Under the pieces are notes generated by a model. It was not told the DNA's origin. It saw nothing but the letters and a program-made list of their open reading frames with translations, and made no database searches. This document shows positions 21,294-30,834 of a stretch of 64,000 bases of DNA, piece after piece (the first letter of the stretch is position 1; every line of letters starts with the position of its first letter). The DNA comes from Arthrobacter sp. EM1 (GTDB taxonomy: Bacteria > Actinomycetota > Actinomycetes > Actinomycetales > Micrococcaceae). The stretch covers positions 1,860,001-1,924,000 of the forward strand of contig NZ_CP124836.1 of the NCBI RefSeq assembly GCF_029964055.1, given 5' to 3'. Made by a program: the position numbers and the translations under genes.

Positions 21294-22307
21294 TCAGCGG
21301 CGGACGGAGGTAGCGATCACGGTTACGGCGTGTTCGACGGCGTAGACCGGGTCCCGGGACAGGCCCTTCACCTGGGCGTCGGCCTCGGCGGTGACCTGGA
21401 TGGACCGGACAAGCCCTTCGGGGGTCCAGCGCCGGACCTCCCGCTGTGCCTGCTCGACCAGCCAGGGTTGCATGCCCAGTTGCTTGGCAATCTGCGACGA
21501 GGACCCCTGGGCGCCGGCCACCTTGGCGAGGCTCCGGAGCTTCGAGGCCAGCGCGGCCACCAAGGGAACCGGGTCCGCCCCGGTATCGAGGGCGTGGCGC
21601 AGGGTGGAGAGGGCCAGCGGCGCATTCCCTGCCATCGCTGCGTCGGCTACCTTGAACGCGGTGGCTTCCACCCGGCCCCCGTAGTACCGGTCCACCATGG
21701 CAGAATCCACGCTGGTGGACGCATCGGCGATCAATTGGCTGCAGGCGGCGGCCAGTTCGGCGAGCTGGGCGCCGACGGCGTTGACGAGGGCATGCACGGC
21801 ATCGGGATCAATGCGGCGGGAAGCTGCCCGAAACTCGGCTGCCACAAACGCGACCTTGTCCGCGTCCTTTTTCAGCGGCTGGCAGTCCACCACCGGCCAT
21901 CCGCCGGATTTGATGGCGTCCAGGAGCTTCTTCCCGCGCACGCCGCCACTATGGCGCAGGACGAGGACAGCGTCGGGCTCGGGCCGGGCGAGGTATCTGA
22001 GACCGTCAGCGAGGAACGCGTCGTTCATGCCCTCCAGTCCTTCCACCTCGATCAGCTTCTGTTCGCCGAAAAGTGACGGACTGACATTCATGGCGAGGGA
22101 ACCGGGCTCGTAGTTGCCGGCAGTGAGCCGGGTGACTTCGACATCAGGGGCGGCGGCGCGGACCTGCGCCCGGATCCGGTCCATGGCGCGGGAGCCCAGG
22201 TAGTCTTCCGGGCCGCCCACCAGCACAACGGCTGCCGGGCTCACATCGCGCCAGGTGGCCGTGTTCGAAGCCGCGGGCCGGGTGCGTGGGGTCTGGGCAG
22301 CAGCCAC
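21294..22307 (-). CDS. holA: DNA polymerase III subunit delta
   Basis: Clamp-loader subunit that opens the beta sliding clamp. The 337-aa product starts its fold at AVVLVGGPEDYLGSRAMDRI and shows the delta-family middle region LRYLARPEPDAVLVLRHSGG and C-terminal SLAKVAGAQGSSSQIAKQLG. GTG 22307 has GGAGG 8 nt upstream. That start lies inside the 3' end of comEC (67-nt overlap in another frame). The comEA-comEC-holA order is widely conserved. Confidence 0.95.
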   Translation of the reverse strand: MAAAQTPRTRPAASNTATWRDVSPAAVVLVGGPEDYLGSRAMDRIRAQVRAAAPDVEVTRLTAGNYEPGSLAMNVSPSLFGEQKLIEVEGLEGMNDAFLADGLRYLARPEPDAVLVLRHSGGVRGKKLLDAIKSGGWPVVDCQPLKKDADKVAFVAAEFRAASRRIDPDAVHALVNAVGAQLAELAAACSQLIADASTSVDSAMVDRYYGGRVEATAFKVADAAMAGNAPLALSTLRHALDTGADPVPLVAALASKLRSLAKVAGAQGSSSQIAKQLGMQPWLVEQAQREVRRWTPEGLVRSIQVTAEADAQVKGLSRDPVYAVEHAVTVIATSVRR

Positions 22308-24184
22308 TGAGGTTTCCTCCCGGAAGATTGTGTGCAGACTCTAAGCCTGCCACGGCCGGGGCGGTGCACCAAGCCGGGCCAGCTCCCTTCCCGGGCCGAG
22401 TGCCGGCCATCGCCGCGCATCGGTATCCGGTTCAGCAACGCCACCGTTCGCTGATGTGCCGTCAGGGCCAACCCGGCCGTCCGGAAGGGGTGGAAGGCCA
22501 GCCACCAGGCGGCGAAGGCCGCGGCCGAGAAGAGCGCCATGGTCGCGGCGCCGTAGGCCCCGTCCGGCCACGGCAGCACCGCGCCGGGCAGGCCCGCGAA
22601 GAACCGGGCAATTCCTCCTACCCCGGCGGCGAAGGCGGCGGCGACGCCCAACGGGACAGCGGCGAAGCCCGGAGCCAGCGGAACCAGCGGCACGGCCGCG
22701 GTCCCCAGCAGCGTGACCGGGGCAACCAGGGCAGCGGCGGCCATGTTGGCGGGCAGGGCGTAGGAAGTGAACTGGGGCTGGAGCAGAACGATGACCGGCC
22801 CGCAGAATGCCTGTGCGGAAAGCGGCACGGCCACTGCAGCGGCGGCCCAACGCGGTACGGCTGCCGGAAACCACTTCATGACCGGTCTGCCTGTGGTCAC
22901 AATACCCAGGGTCGCCAGCACGGAGAGCAGGAATCCGAAGCTGGCGGCCAGCACCGGTTGGAGCAGGACAAGGCCGGTGACGGCCACGCACAGGAGGCTT
23001 AGCCCGCGTCCTGGCCGGCCGCCGGCAAGGGCCGCAAGACCGATGGCGCCCATCACCGCGGCCCGCAGGACACTCGCATCCGGGCCCACCACCAGGACGA
23101 ACAGGCCCAAGCCAACCAGGCAGAGGACCGAAGCGAGTACCCGGCTCAATCGCAGGCTGCGCGCGGCCAGCAGGAGGGCGCCTAGGATGACGCTGCAGTT
23201 GGCGCCGCTCACTGCCGTCAGATGGGTCATGCCGACAGACCTCATCGCCACGTCCAGCTCCTCGTCCAGGAGGGTCGTGTCGCCGGTGACCATTCCCGGC
23301 AGGAGTCCCCGGGCGTCGCCGCCGAACTGCCCGGTGGCCGCAGTGAAACGGCTGCGCAGCTCCCCCGGGGCGAGCTGCCAGGTGCCGGGCTCCCCGACCG
23401 TCGTGGGGACGGAACTTGCCAGGAGGACTGCCGCTTCGGTCAGGCCCGGTGTGGGCGGAGCAAGTTTACCGGTCGTTCGGATCCGCCGGCCGGGGACGGC
23501 GTACTCCCAGCCGGCGCCGCCCAGGACCAGGAGCCTGGCCGGTACGCGTACCCGCTGCGCGTCGAAGGTCATGTCGATCAGCGTGACCGGTACGGCCCAT
23601 CGGTCCGCCGCCCCGGTATGCCCGGGCGACTTGAGCCGGCGCGGCGTCCCCGTTACCTCCACTTCCGCGGCAACGGCTGTTACCTCGGCTGCGGCGGCAG
23701 ACACGGCACCCTCGTGCCTGAGGGAAGAATCTGCGGCGGCGTGCCCGCCGGCGGCAGCCGCGAGCAGCAGTGCCACGGCCATCGTCGCGCGGAAGCTTCG
23801 CCGGGCCGGCGGGCCCGGCTGCCCACTGCCTGAACCGGCTGCCGCCACGGCCAGGAGCAGCCCGGACCCCGTCACGAAGCTCATGCAGAGCGCCGCCAGG
23901 ACCGCCGGGGGCAGCTGCTGCGCCGCGGCCGCCGTCGCCCAGACCATTGCCGCCATCGGAACCAGGCGCACATCGGTCCTGCGCCATAAGTCCTCCCGCG
24001 CCGGCGCGGGCCCGCCCGGGGCTTCCCATGACGCACACCAGGTGCGGAGCCTCGGGCCAAGCATCCGGAGCCGGCCGGACCACTCCGGTGGCGGCGGCCC
24101 CTTCGCCTCCCGCGGCTGCTGGTTTGCGGCGGGCCGGCGGGCCGCGGCGTCCACGTACCGCTGCCAGCGGCTGCCGTGGTCCAT
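22241..24184 (-). CDS. comEC: ComEC/Rec2-family competence channel protein, without the C-terminal hydrolase domain
   Basis: Polytopic membrane protein of the DNA-uptake channel family. The 647-aa product has the N-terminal hydrophobic block and DUF4131/OB-like domain (to about residue 280). The Competence domain follows, with the signature SVGMTHLTAVSGANCSVILG near 315-335 and many membrane segments to about 565. The metallo-beta-lactamase-like domain that usually follows is absent: the last 70 residues are basic and unlike the family, and run 67 nt into holA. Other frames in the interval do not hold the missing domain. ATG 24184 has GAGGGG 6 nt upstream. A domain-short natural form or a deletion are both possible. 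Confidence 0.85.
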   Translation of the reverse strand: MDHGSRWQRYVDAAARRPAANQQPREAKGPPPPEWSGRLRMLGPRLRTWCASWEAPGGPAPAREDLWRRTDVRLVPMAAMVWATAAAAQQLPPAVLAALCMSFVTGSGLLLAVAAAGSGSGQPGPPARRSFRATMAVALLLAAAAGGHAAADSSLRHEGAVSAAAAEVTAVAAEVEVTGTPRRLKSPGHTGAADRWAVPVTLIDMTFDAQRVRVPARLLVLGGAGWEYAVPGRRIRTTGKLAPPTPGLTEAAVLLASSVPTTVGEPGTWQLAPGELRSRFTAATGQFGGDARGLLPGMVTGDTTLLDEELDVAMRSVGMTHLTAVSGANCSVILGALLLAARSLRLSRVLASVLCLVGLGLFVLVVGPDASVLRAAVMGAIGLAALAGGRPGRGLSLLCVAVTGLVLLQPVLAASFGFLLSVLATLGIVTTGRPVMKWFPAAVPRWAAAAVAVPLSAQAFCGPVIVLLQPQFTSYALPANMAAAALVAPVTLLGTAAVPLVPLAPGFAAVPLGVAAAFAAGVGGIARFFAGLPGAVLPWPDGAYGAATMALFSAAAFAAWWLAFHPFRTAGLALTAHQRTVALLNRIPMRGDGRHSAREGSWPGLVHRPGRGRLRVCTQSSGRKPQWLLPRPHAPGPRLRTRPPGAM

Positions 24185-24193
24185 GTCCGCCCC

Positions 24194-25108
24194 TCAGACC
24201 CTCACCAGAGGCAGCAAGGCTGCGAGCATCTTGGCCCCTACGCCATCCACGGCATCCAGCTCCTCGACCCGTTCAAAGCGGCCGTGCTGGGACCGCCACT
24301 CGACAATCCGCCGGGCCAGCACCGGGCCGACGCGCGGCAGGGTCTCCAGTTCGTCGACGCCGGCAGTGTTCAGGTTGATCTTTCCGCCCGGAGGAGGGGG
24401 CCCGCCGGCCGAGTCCGGCCCGTCCGCGGCGCCGGCCGCCCCAGCGGCAGCAGCTCCGGCCGGCCCGGTACTTTCACCCTGCCGCGGCACAACGACCTTT
24501 TGTCCGTCTTCCAACACGGCCGCGAGATTAAGCTGGCCGGGGTCCGCATCGGGCGCTCCGCCTCCCGCCGCCGAAATCGCCTCGTGCAGGCGGCTCCCCG
24601 ATGCCAACTCCACGATTCCGGCATGGACCACCGCGCCCGCCACGTGCACGGTGATCCGGTCGGCTGCGACGGCTCCCGTCCCAGGTCCCGTCGCAGGTGC
24701 CGTCCCAAGTTCCGGAGCGGGTTCCGCGCCGGGTTCCGCGCCGGGTTCCGCGGTGCTGACGGCGCCGAGCGGGCTGACCTGGGTTGCGGTGTTCGATGCC
24801 TGCCACCAGAAGCAGCCAAGGAGCGCCATCGCCACCAGGCACAGCAAGGTAGCTGCGCGGTGTCCGGTCCGCCATCGGAGCCGGGGTCCGCGGCTGGCCG
24901 GCGCATCCGCCTGGCCCGGAACGCGCTGTTCCGCGGCGCGCCCGGTCCCGGGTGGCCCGCTGAGCAGGCCGGAGACGGGGCTGTCACCGGCGGAGGCAGG
25001 CCTAAAGTCCTCGGCACCCCGGAAGGCAGGAGTCACGGCGGCCGACAACCTGCGGCCGGAAGGGACGGCCTCGGGGCTGGGCGGGCTTTCCGGATCGTGA
25101 CGCGGCAT
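24194..25108 (-). CDS. comEA: ComEA-family helix-hairpin-helix DNA-binding protein
   Basis: DNA receptor of the uptake machinery in competent bacteria. The 304-aa product has a hydrophilic N-terminus, one membrane anchor (about 85-102), an extracytoplasmic Ala/Gly/Pro/Glu linker with a short GAEP repeat, an SLBB domain (ITVHVAGAVVHAGIVELASG) and a C-terminal tandem helix-hairpin-helix (INLNTAGVDELETLPRVGP). ATG 25108 has AGGATGG just upstream. It ends 9 nt before comEC starts. Whether this organism takes up DNA is unknown. Confidence 0.93.
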   Translation of the reverse strand: MPRHDPESPPSPEAVPSGRRLSAAVTPAFRGAEDFRPASAGDSPVSGLLSGPPGTGRAAEQRVPGQADAPASRGPRLRWRTGHRAATLLCLVAMALLGCFWWQASNTATQVSPLGAVSTAEPGAEPGAEPAPELGTAPATGPGTGAVAADRITVHVAGAVVHAGIVELASGSRLHEAISAAGGGAPDADPGQLNLAAVLEDGQKVVVPRQGESTGPAGAAAAGAAGAADGPDSAGGPPPPGGKINLNTAGVDELETLPRVGPVLARRIVEWRSQHGRFERVEELDAVDGVGAKMLAALLPLVRV

Positions 25109-25242
25109 GCGCCCATCCTACGAACCGCAGCGTACGAGGCACCGGGCCGAGTGTGCCATGTGGAAAACCCCTGTGGAATAGCCGGTCCCCGGGCGTGGCG
25201 GCGGACGGCGTGCCGGTCAGGAAGTGCCGGAAGCCGTCCCGG

Positions 25243-26250
25243 TCAGGAGGCGGCAGACGGCACCCGTGCTGCCGGCGTGCCGCTCTCCCCCACAATAACC
25301 GCCAGCACTCCGAGCCCGGCGTGGGCAGCGAGCACGGCGGGGAGTGCGCTGATCTGGACGGGCAGACATCCCGGGACGGCTGCGGCCAGCTCCGCGGCGA
25401 GCTGTTTAGCCTCCGCCGGGTTACCAAAGTGGTGGACAGCGAGGAGCGCCCGCCCCGGGGGCCGGCTAATGGCGTCGGCCACTGCGATCTCCCGGAGCCG
25501 TGCGATGGCTTTCGCTGCGGACCTGACCTTCTCCAGCGGAACGACCCTGCCGTCCTCGACCGCAAGGATTGGCTTGATCGCGAACATGGTCCCCCAGAGA
25601 GAAGCCGCGGCTCCGATCCGTCCGCCGCGCCGGAGCTGCTCGAGGCTGGGTACGTAGAAGTAGACCTTGGAGCGGGCCAGCCCGTATTCAGCGCACTCAC
25701 GCACGGCGGCGGCTGCCTTGCCTTGCGCGGCAGCGCTGACTGCGCATTGGACCGCCATTCCCTGAGCCATACCGACGGTGCGCGAGTCCAGGACGTCCAC
25801 CGGGATGCTCACCTTGGCGGCAGCCAGCCGGGCGGAGTCCACCGTGCCGGAGAGTTCCCCGGAAATGTGGAGCGACACAACGGACTCGAAGCCATTGCGC
25901 TGGGCGGCCACATAAGCCTGTTCAAACTGGCCGGGTGAAGGTCGGGAGGTCTTGACGGGTTTGCCGCTCGCCAGGGCCACGGCGATGGTATCCGCGATGT
26001 CGTCCTCGCCCTCGCCGTAGATTTCAGTGCCGACCATCACAGGCATCGGGACGACCGTCAGCTCCCCGCCGGCGGATACCGCGCGTACCCAGTCGGCCGG
26101 AAGTGCTGCGGCAGAGTCCGTGACCACGGCCGTCCGGACTCCATCCGGGGCAGCCCCGGACCCGGGGTCCATTGCGGGGACCCTGGCCTGGCGCAACCCG
26201 TTGAGGCGCTCCTTCAGCCACGGCCACCCCGCTGGGTCGCGGTGGGGCAC
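25243..26250 (-). CDS. DegV family fatty-acid-binding protein
   Basis: DegV/FakB-type proteins bind a fatty acid, and some present it to a FakA kinase for phosphorylation. The 335-aa product has AVVTDSAAALP near residue 41, the loop SGKPVKTSRPSPGQF, SLHISGELSGTVDSARLAA and DSRTVGMAQG, all DegV landmarks. GTG 26250 is set by AGGAGG 7 nt upstream; an upstream frame to 26334 is rejected. About 40 N-terminal residues precede the fold. No fakA homologue lies in the window, so its partner is unknown. It stands between leuS and comEA on the same strand. Confidence 0.9.
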   Translation of the reverse strand: MPHRDPAGWPWLKERLNGLRQARVPAMDPGSGAAPDGVRTAVVTDSAAALPADWVRAVSAGGELTVVPMPVMVGTEIYGEGEDDIADTIAVALASGKPVKTSRPSPGQFEQAYVAAQRNGFESVVSLHISGELSGTVDSARLAAAKVSIPVDVLDSRTVGMAQGMAVQCAVSAAAQGKAAAAVRECAEYGLARSKVYFYVPSLEQLRRGGRIGAAASLWGTMFAIKPILAVEDGRVVPLEKVRSAAKAIARLREIAVADAISRPPGRALLAVHHFGNPAEAKQLAAELAAAVPGCLPVQISALPAVLAAHAGLGVLAVIVGESGTPAARVPSAAS

Positions 26251-26296
26251 CAGGCACCTCCTGCCGTCTGCACTTGCTGTCGGGTCCCGCTGTGAT

Positions 26297-26327
26297 GGCC
26301 GGCCGCCGTTTCCCGCGGCGGCCGGCC
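26297..26327 (-). terminator. Hairpin after leuS
   Basis: Perfect 12-bp arms (GGCCGGCCGCCG) with a 7-nt loop between leuS and degV. It lacks a T-run; likely a GC-rich terminator or a transcript boundary. Confidence 0.55.
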
Positions 26328-26346
26328 TGTTCACTGACCTGCCCGG

Positions 26347-28872
26347 TTAGGCCGGGACGATGTTGACCAGTTTAGGCGCCCGCACGATTACCGTGCGGAT
26401 ATCGCGGCCGTCGAGGGCCCGCTGGACGTTTTCCGAGGCCAGCGCCAATTCGCGCAGTTCGTCCTCGCCGATCGCCGGTGAGACGTCCAGCCGGTCGCGA
26501 ACCTTGCCCTGGACCTGGACGACGGCGGTGACCGTGTCCTGCACCAGGAGGGACTCGTCGTGTGCCGGCCAGCCTGCGTTGGCCACCGAGGCGGGGTGTC
26601 CCAGCACGTTCCAGAGATCCTCGGCCGTGTACGGCGCGAAGAGGCTCAGAATGACAGCGACGGTCTCAACGGCTTCGCGGACCGCCGGGTCGGAGCCGCC
26701 CGCCCCGGCGTCAATCGTCTTTCGGGTCGCGTTGACCAGTTCCATCAGCTTGGCGACCACCACATTGAACTTGTTGTGGTCAAGCAGGGCTTCGGCGTCG
26801 GCGATTGTGCGGTGCGTAACGGTACGCAGGGCCCGGTCCCCGGCGGCAAAGTTGACGCCGGGTGCGCTGGTGACATCCTGTCCCAGCCGCCAGGCGCGGG
26901 CGAGGAACTTGGCGGAGCCCGACGGCGACACGTCTGCCCAGTCGACGTCGTCCTCCGGCGGCGAGGCGAAGATCATGGTGAGCCGGACGGCGTCGACGCC
27001 GAATTTGTCCAGCTGCTCGCCCAGGTCAACGCCGTTGCCCAGGGACTTGCTCATGGCCTTACCGCCGTTGAGTACCTGGCCTTGGTTCAACAGGGCGCTG
27101 AACGGCTCGTCGGTGTCGATCATGCCAAGGTCATGGATGACCTTGGTGAAAAAACGGGCATAGAGCAAGTGCAAAATGGCATGCTCCACGCCGCCGACGT
27201 ACTGGCCCACCGGCATCCAGTCATTGATCTTGGCGGGGTCGAACGGCCCCCCGGTGTAGTCCGGGGAGACGAAGCGCAGGAAGTACCAGGACGAGTCCAC
27301 AAAGGTGTCCATGGTGTCAGTGTCCCGCCTGGCCGGCCCGTGGCAAACGGGGCAGTCGACATTGACCCAGCTTTCGACGGCGGCCAGCGGGGAGGTGCCC
27401 TTGGGGGAGAGGTCCTCGCCCCGCAGGTCTGCCGGCAGGGTAACCGGGAGCTGTTCGTCCGGGACCGGGACTTCCCCGCAGGAGGGACAGTGGATGATCG
27501 GGATCGGGGTGCCCCAGAACCGCTGCCGGCTGAGCAACCAGTCGCGCAGGCGGAAGTTCACGAATTTTTCGCCCGTGCCCTGCTGCTGCAGGATCTCGAT
27601 GGCGGCCGGAATGGCTTCTGCCTTGGGCAGTCCATCCAGGGCACCGGAGTTGATCAGGGTTCCCTCACCCGTGGTGGCAGTACCGCTGGATGCGGGATCT
27701 TCTTCCCCCGTATCCAGCACTGCCCGGACCGGCAGGTCGAAGGTGCGGGCAAAGTCGAGGTCGCGCTGGTCGTGGGCAGGGACGGCCATAATGGCTCCGG
27801 TGCCGTAGTCGGCCAGCACATAGTCGGCCGCCCAGACGGGCAGTTTCTCGCCGTTCAGCGGGTTGGTGGCATAACGGCCGGTGAAAACTCCGGTTTTTTC
27901 CCGCTCAGTGGACTGTCGCTCGATTTCGGAAAGCGCCTTGACCTGTTCCCGGTACGCGTCCAGGGCCGCGGCGTGTTCCCCGGTGACCAGCTCGACGGCG
28001 ATCGGCGCGTCGGCGGCGACGACGAAGAACGTCGCGCCGTAGAGGGTGTCCGGGCGGGTCGTGAAGACCGTAACGTCCTGGGCGGCCTTGCCGCCCTCGG
28101 CCTCGATCACGAAGGTGACGTGGGCACCCTCGGATCGGCCGATCCAGTTCTTCTGCATGGCCAGGACACGCTCGGGCCAGTGGCCGCGCAGTTCATCCAT
28201 GTCATCAAGGAGCCGGTCTGCGTAGTCGGTGATTTTGAAGTACCACTGGTTCAGCGACTTCTTTGTGACCGGAGTGCCGCACCGTTCACAGGCGCCGTTG
28301 ACGACCTGTTCGTTGGCCAGCACGGTCTGGTCCTTGGGGCACCAGTTGACCGGGGAGTTCTTGCGGTAGGCCAGGCCGCGTTCATAGAAGCGCTTAAAGA
28401 GCCACTGGGTCCAGCGGTAATACTCCGGGTCGGAGGTGTGGATCCGACGGGACCAGTCCGCAGAGATGGCGTAGCGCTTGAACGAGGCAGCCTGGGTGTC
28501 GATGTTGGCATAGGTCCACTCGCTGGGGTGCGCGTTGCGCTTAATCGCCGCGTTCTCGGCGGGCAGTCCGAAGGAGTCCCAGCCAATCGGGTGCAGCACA
28601 TCGAAGCCCTGCTGTCGGAGGTAACGCGCGACGACGTCGCCCATGGCGAAGGCCTCTGCGTGGCCCATGTGCAGATCCCCGGACGGGTACGGGAACATGT
28701 CCAGGACATACCGCCGTTCCTTGGACCCGTCATCGACGGGTGTGAAGACCTTGAGGTCCTCCCAGACCTGCGGCCATTTGGCCTCCATGGCGGCAAAGCT
28801 GTAGGCACCCTCGTCAGGCGTCTCCGCTGCGACTGCTGGTGTTCCGGTCTCTGTCTCCGGCTGAACGCTCAC
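26347..28872 (-). CDS. leuS: Leucyl-tRNA synthetase
   Basis: Class I synthetase charging tRNA-Leu. The 841-aa product has the HIGH-type motif HMGH at 68-71, a zinc-type insert with two CxxC pairs (CERC, then CPSC and CPVC further on), the CP1 editing domain ([30 protein letters not shown]) and the KMSKS-type loop KAMSKS near 605. GTG 28872 has AGAAGAGG 7 nt upstream; the open frame back to 29256 runs through the leader region and is rejected. It is preceded by a leucine-rich leader peptide and an intrinsic terminator, so its expression likely follows Leu-tRNA charging. Confidence 0.97.
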   Translation of the reverse strand: MSVQPETETGTPAVAAETPDEGAYSFAAMEAKWPQVWEDLKVFTPVDDGSKERRYVLDMFPYPSGDLHMGHAEAFAMGDVVARYLRQQGFDVLHPIGWDSFGLPAENAAIKRNAHPSEWTYANIDTQAASFKRYAISADWSRRIHTSDPEYYRWTQWLFKRFYERGLAYRKNSPVNWCPKDQTVLANEQVVNGACERCGTPVTKKSLNQWYFKITDYADRLLDDMDELRGHWPERVLAMQKNWIGRSEGAHVTFVIEAEGGKAAQDVTVFTTRPDTLYGATFFVVAADAPIAVELVTGEHAAALDAYREQVKALSEIERQSTEREKTGVFTGRYATNPLNGEKLPVWAADYVLADYGTGAIMAVPAHDQRDLDFARTFDLPVRAVLDTGEEDPASSGTATTGEGTLINSGALDGLPKAEAIPAAIEILQQQGTGEKFVNFRLRDWLLSRQRFWGTPIPIIHCPSCGEVPVPDEQLPVTLPADLRGEDLSPKGTSPLAAVESWVNVDCPVCHGPARRDTDTMDTFVDSSWYFLRFVSPDYTGGPFDPAKINDWMPVGQYVGGVEHAILHLLYARFFTKVIHDLGMIDTDEPFSALLNQGQVLNGGKAMSKSLGNGVDLGEQLDKFGVDAVRLTMIFASPPEDDVDWADVSPSGSAKFLARAWRLGQDVTSAPGVNFAAGDRALRTVTHRTIADAEALLDHNKFNVVVAKLMELVNATRKTIDAGAGGSDPAVREAVETVAVILSLFAPYTAEDLWNVLGHPASVANAGWPAHDESLLVQDTVTAVVQVQGKVRDRLDVSPAIGEDELRELALASENVQRALDGRDIRTVIVRAPKLVNIVPA

Positions 28873-28960
28873 TGCTGGCCTCTTCTGTTCTTTCGATCTT
28901 GTCAGATCAGGACTGTCCCGCCTGATCCCCTGCTGCGGGCCGGCAAACATCCCGGACACA

Positions 28961-28985
28961 CAAAAGCCCCTCGACACGGAGGGGC
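28961..28985 (-). terminator. Attenuator terminator in the leuS leader
   Basis: On the transcribed strand GCCCCTC-CGTGTC-GAGGGGC is followed by TTTTG: a 7-bp stem, 6-nt loop and a T-run, about 40 nt after the leader peptide stop and 89 nt before leuS. Its place between a leucine leader and leuS suits transcription attenuation. I did not identify a clear antiterminator. Confidence 0.75.
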
Positions 28986-29026
28986 GGCCGCGCGGCAATC
29001 CGGGTTTTCGACGGAATGCCGGGCGG

Positions 29027-29053
29027 CTAGCTAAGCAGGAGGATCGCGCGCAC
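29027..29053 (-). CDS. leuS leader peptide (leucine attenuator)
   Basis: An 8-codon frame, (V/M)RAILLLS then stop, starting with GTG and with three successive leucine codons (CTC CTG CTT). A TAAAGT -10-like hexamer ends 6 nt upstream of the GTG, so translation may start at the 5' end of the message. The peptide echoes the leuA leader (VRA-x-LLL-LS) and is followed by an intrinsic terminator. Being so short, it could be chance, but position, codon run and terminator together argue for attenuation. Confidence 0.72.
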   Translation of the reverse strand: MRAILLLS

Positions 29054-29127
29054 AGGACTACTTTAGCGCACCCACAAACCACCCACAGGTAAGTCGCCAC
29101 GAGCGGCTGAAGTGTGGACGCACTCGA

Positions 29128-29254
29128 GAGGGAGGCCGCACCCCGCCAGGGTGTGGTGGGCACCGCGATGGGCCCCCTGCTGCGAGGGTCCCGACACGAG
29201 CTTGCGAGTGTCAGGGAGCAGCAGGGGACGGGCAGGGCGGGTGCGGCCTCCCTC
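29128..29254. repeat. Nested 127-bp inverted repeat between glpK and leuS
   Basis: Outer arms 29128-29147 and 29236-29254 match over 19 nt with one extra C in the left arm (GAGGGAGGCCGCACC core). Middle arms 29174-29183 and 29218-29227 are CCCCTGCTGC/GCAGCAGGGG. Inner arms 29189-29197 and 29208-29217 pair TCCC-GACAC with GTGTC-A-GGGA. The whole could form a long cruciform or RNA stem just past the glpK stop. It could be a terminator/insulator or a small non-autonomous mobile element; I see no target-site duplication that settles it. Confidence 0.8.
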
Positions 29255-29269
29255 AACAGAGGCTGGGAC

Positions 29270-30784
29270 TTACTTCACGTCGGCGTCGACCCAGTCCATG
29301 GACTTGGTGACGGCCTTCTTCCAGAGGCGCATCTGGCGGTCCCGCTCGGCGTCATCCATCTGCGGCTCCCAGCGCTTGTCCTCGGCCCAGTTGGCCGAGC
29401 ATTCGCCCAGATCCTTCCAGAACCCCACGGCAAGGCCGGCGGCGTAAGCCGCCCCCAGGGCAGTGGTCTCGACGACTTTGGGCCGGATCACCGGCACCCC
29501 CAGGATGTCGGCCTGAAACTGCATCAGGGCGTCGTTGGCCACCATGCCGCCGTCGACCTTCAGCTCCGTCAGCGGCACGCCCGAATCGGCGTTGACCGCA
29601 TCGAGGACCTCCCGGGTCTGGAACGCCGTGGCCTCCAGCGCAGCTCGGGCGATGTGGTTCTTGTTCACAAAGCGGGTCAGGCCGACGATCGCGCCCCGGG
29701 CGTCGGAGCGCCAATACGGAGCAAACAGTCCGGAGAATGCCGGCACAATGTACACCCCGCCGTTGTCCTTGACCGCGGCGGCAAGGGTTTCCACTTCCGG
29801 GGCGCTGCTGATCATGCCAAGGTTGTCACGCAGCCACTGGATCAGGGAACCGGTCACGGCGATCGAGCCCTCCAGCGCGTAGTGCGGCGCCGCGTCGCCG
29901 AGCTTGTACCCGACAGTTGTCAGCAGCCCGTTCTTGGAGTGGACGATCTCCTCACCGGTGTTGAAGATCAAGAAGCAGCCGGTGCCATAGGTGTTCTTGG
30001 CTTCGCCGGCTTCAAACGCCGCCTGCCCGAACGTTGCGGCCTGCTGGTCGCCCAGGATCCCTGCGACCGGAACTTCACGCAGCAGCTGGGACGTGTGCAC
30101 CGTCCCGTACACCTCGGAGGAAGACTTGATCTCCGGCATCATCGAGGCCGGGACACCGAAGGCGTCCAGAATGTCCTGGTCCCAGGACAAGGTCTCGAGA
30201 TCCATAAACAGGGTCCGGGACGCGTTGGTCACATCGGTGACATGGACGCCCCCGTCGACGCCGCCGGTCAGGTTCCACAGCACCCAGCAGTCAGTGTTGC
30301 CGAACACGAGGTCGCCTGCTTCGGCCTTCTCGCGGGCGCCCTCAACATTGTCCAGGATCCATTTGATTTTGGTGCCGGAGAAGTACGTGGCCAGCGGGAG
30401 CCCCACCTTTTCCTTGAAGCGATCCACACCGCCGTCCTTTGCCAGCTCGTCCACGATGGGCTGGGTGCGGGTGTCCTGCCAGACGATGGCGTTGTAAACG
30501 GCTTTGCCGGTCGTTTTGTCCCAGACGACGGCGGTCTCACGCTGGTTGGTGATGCCTACGGCAGCGATGTCGTGCCGGGTGAGGTTTGCCTTGGACAGCG
30601 CGGTGCCGATGACCTCGCGGGTGTTGTTCCAGATCTCCGCGGGATCGTGTTCCACCCAGCCGGCCTGCGGGAAGATCTGTTCATGTTCGAGCTGGCCGGA
30701 CGAGACGATGCTGCCGCTGTGGTCGAAGATGATGGCTCGGCTGCTGGTGGTGCCCTGGTCGATTGCGATTACATACTGGTTCAT
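29270..30784 (-). CDS. glpK: Glycerol kinase
   Basis: Phosphorylates glycerol to sn-glycerol-3-phosphate with ATP, trapping it in the cell. The 504-aa FGGY kinase starts with [16 protein letters not shown] (the phosphate-binding loop), carries GVTNQRET-like [13 protein letters not shown] and the FGGY signatures, and ends with the usual [13 protein letters not shown] tail. ATG 30784 has AAGGA 6 nt upstream; the open frame back to 30937 overlaps glpF and is rejected. It follows glpF by 50 nt in a glpD-glpF-glpK run. Confidence 0.97.
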   Translation of the reverse strand: MNQYVIAIDQGTTSSRAIIFDHSGSIVSSGQLEHEQIFPQAGWVEHDPAEIWNNTREVIGTALSKANLTRHDIAAVGITNQRETAVVWDKTTGKAVYNAIVWQDTRTQPIVDELAKDGGVDRFKEKVGLPLATYFSGTKIKWILDNVEGAREKAEAGDLVFGNTDCWVLWNLTGGVDGGVHVTDVTNASRTLFMDLETLSWDQDILDAFGVPASMMPEIKSSSEVYGTVHTSQLLREVPVAGILGDQQAATFGQAAFEAGEAKNTYGTGCFLIFNTGEEIVHSKNGLLTTVGYKLGDAAPHYALEGSIAVTGSLIQWLRDNLGMISSAPEVETLAAAVKDNGGVYIVPAFSGLFAPYWRSDARGAIVGLTRFVNKNHIARAALEATAFQTREVLDAVNADSGVPLTELKVDGGMVANDALMQFQADILGVPVIRPKVVETTALGAAYAAGLAVGFWKDLGECSANWAEDKRWEPQMDDAERDRQMRLWKKAVTKSMDWVDADVK

Positions 30785-30834
30785 GGTGACGTCCTTGTCT
30801 TGGGGTTGGCTGTTGGAGGTGTGCAGCGCGACGG

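Larger units (their letters stand above)
28873..29269 (-). other. leuS leader and leuS-glpK intergenic region
   Basis: No ordinary gene. From right to left it holds the nested inverted repeat (29128-29254) behind glpK, then a -10-like TAAAGT, the leader peptide (29027-29053), a terminator (28961-28985) and about 90 nt of untranslated sequence before leuS. Confidence 0.75.

Noticed and set aside
24720..24760. Short GGGTTCCGCGCC repeats as a regulatory repeat
   Set aside because: They lie inside comEA and simply encode the GAEP-rich linker.
22767..25100. 777-codon plus-strand frame opposite comEC and comEA
   Set aside because: Ser/Arg/Thr/Pro-rich shadow with no domain; both minus-strand genes are convincing.
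26560..29034. 824-codon plus-strand frame opposite leuS
   Set aside because: Shadow of leuS; no motif and crosses the leuS leader.
28873..29270. T-box riboswitch upstream of leuS
   Set aside because: I found no T-box-like conserved core; the leucine leader plus terminator explains the region better.
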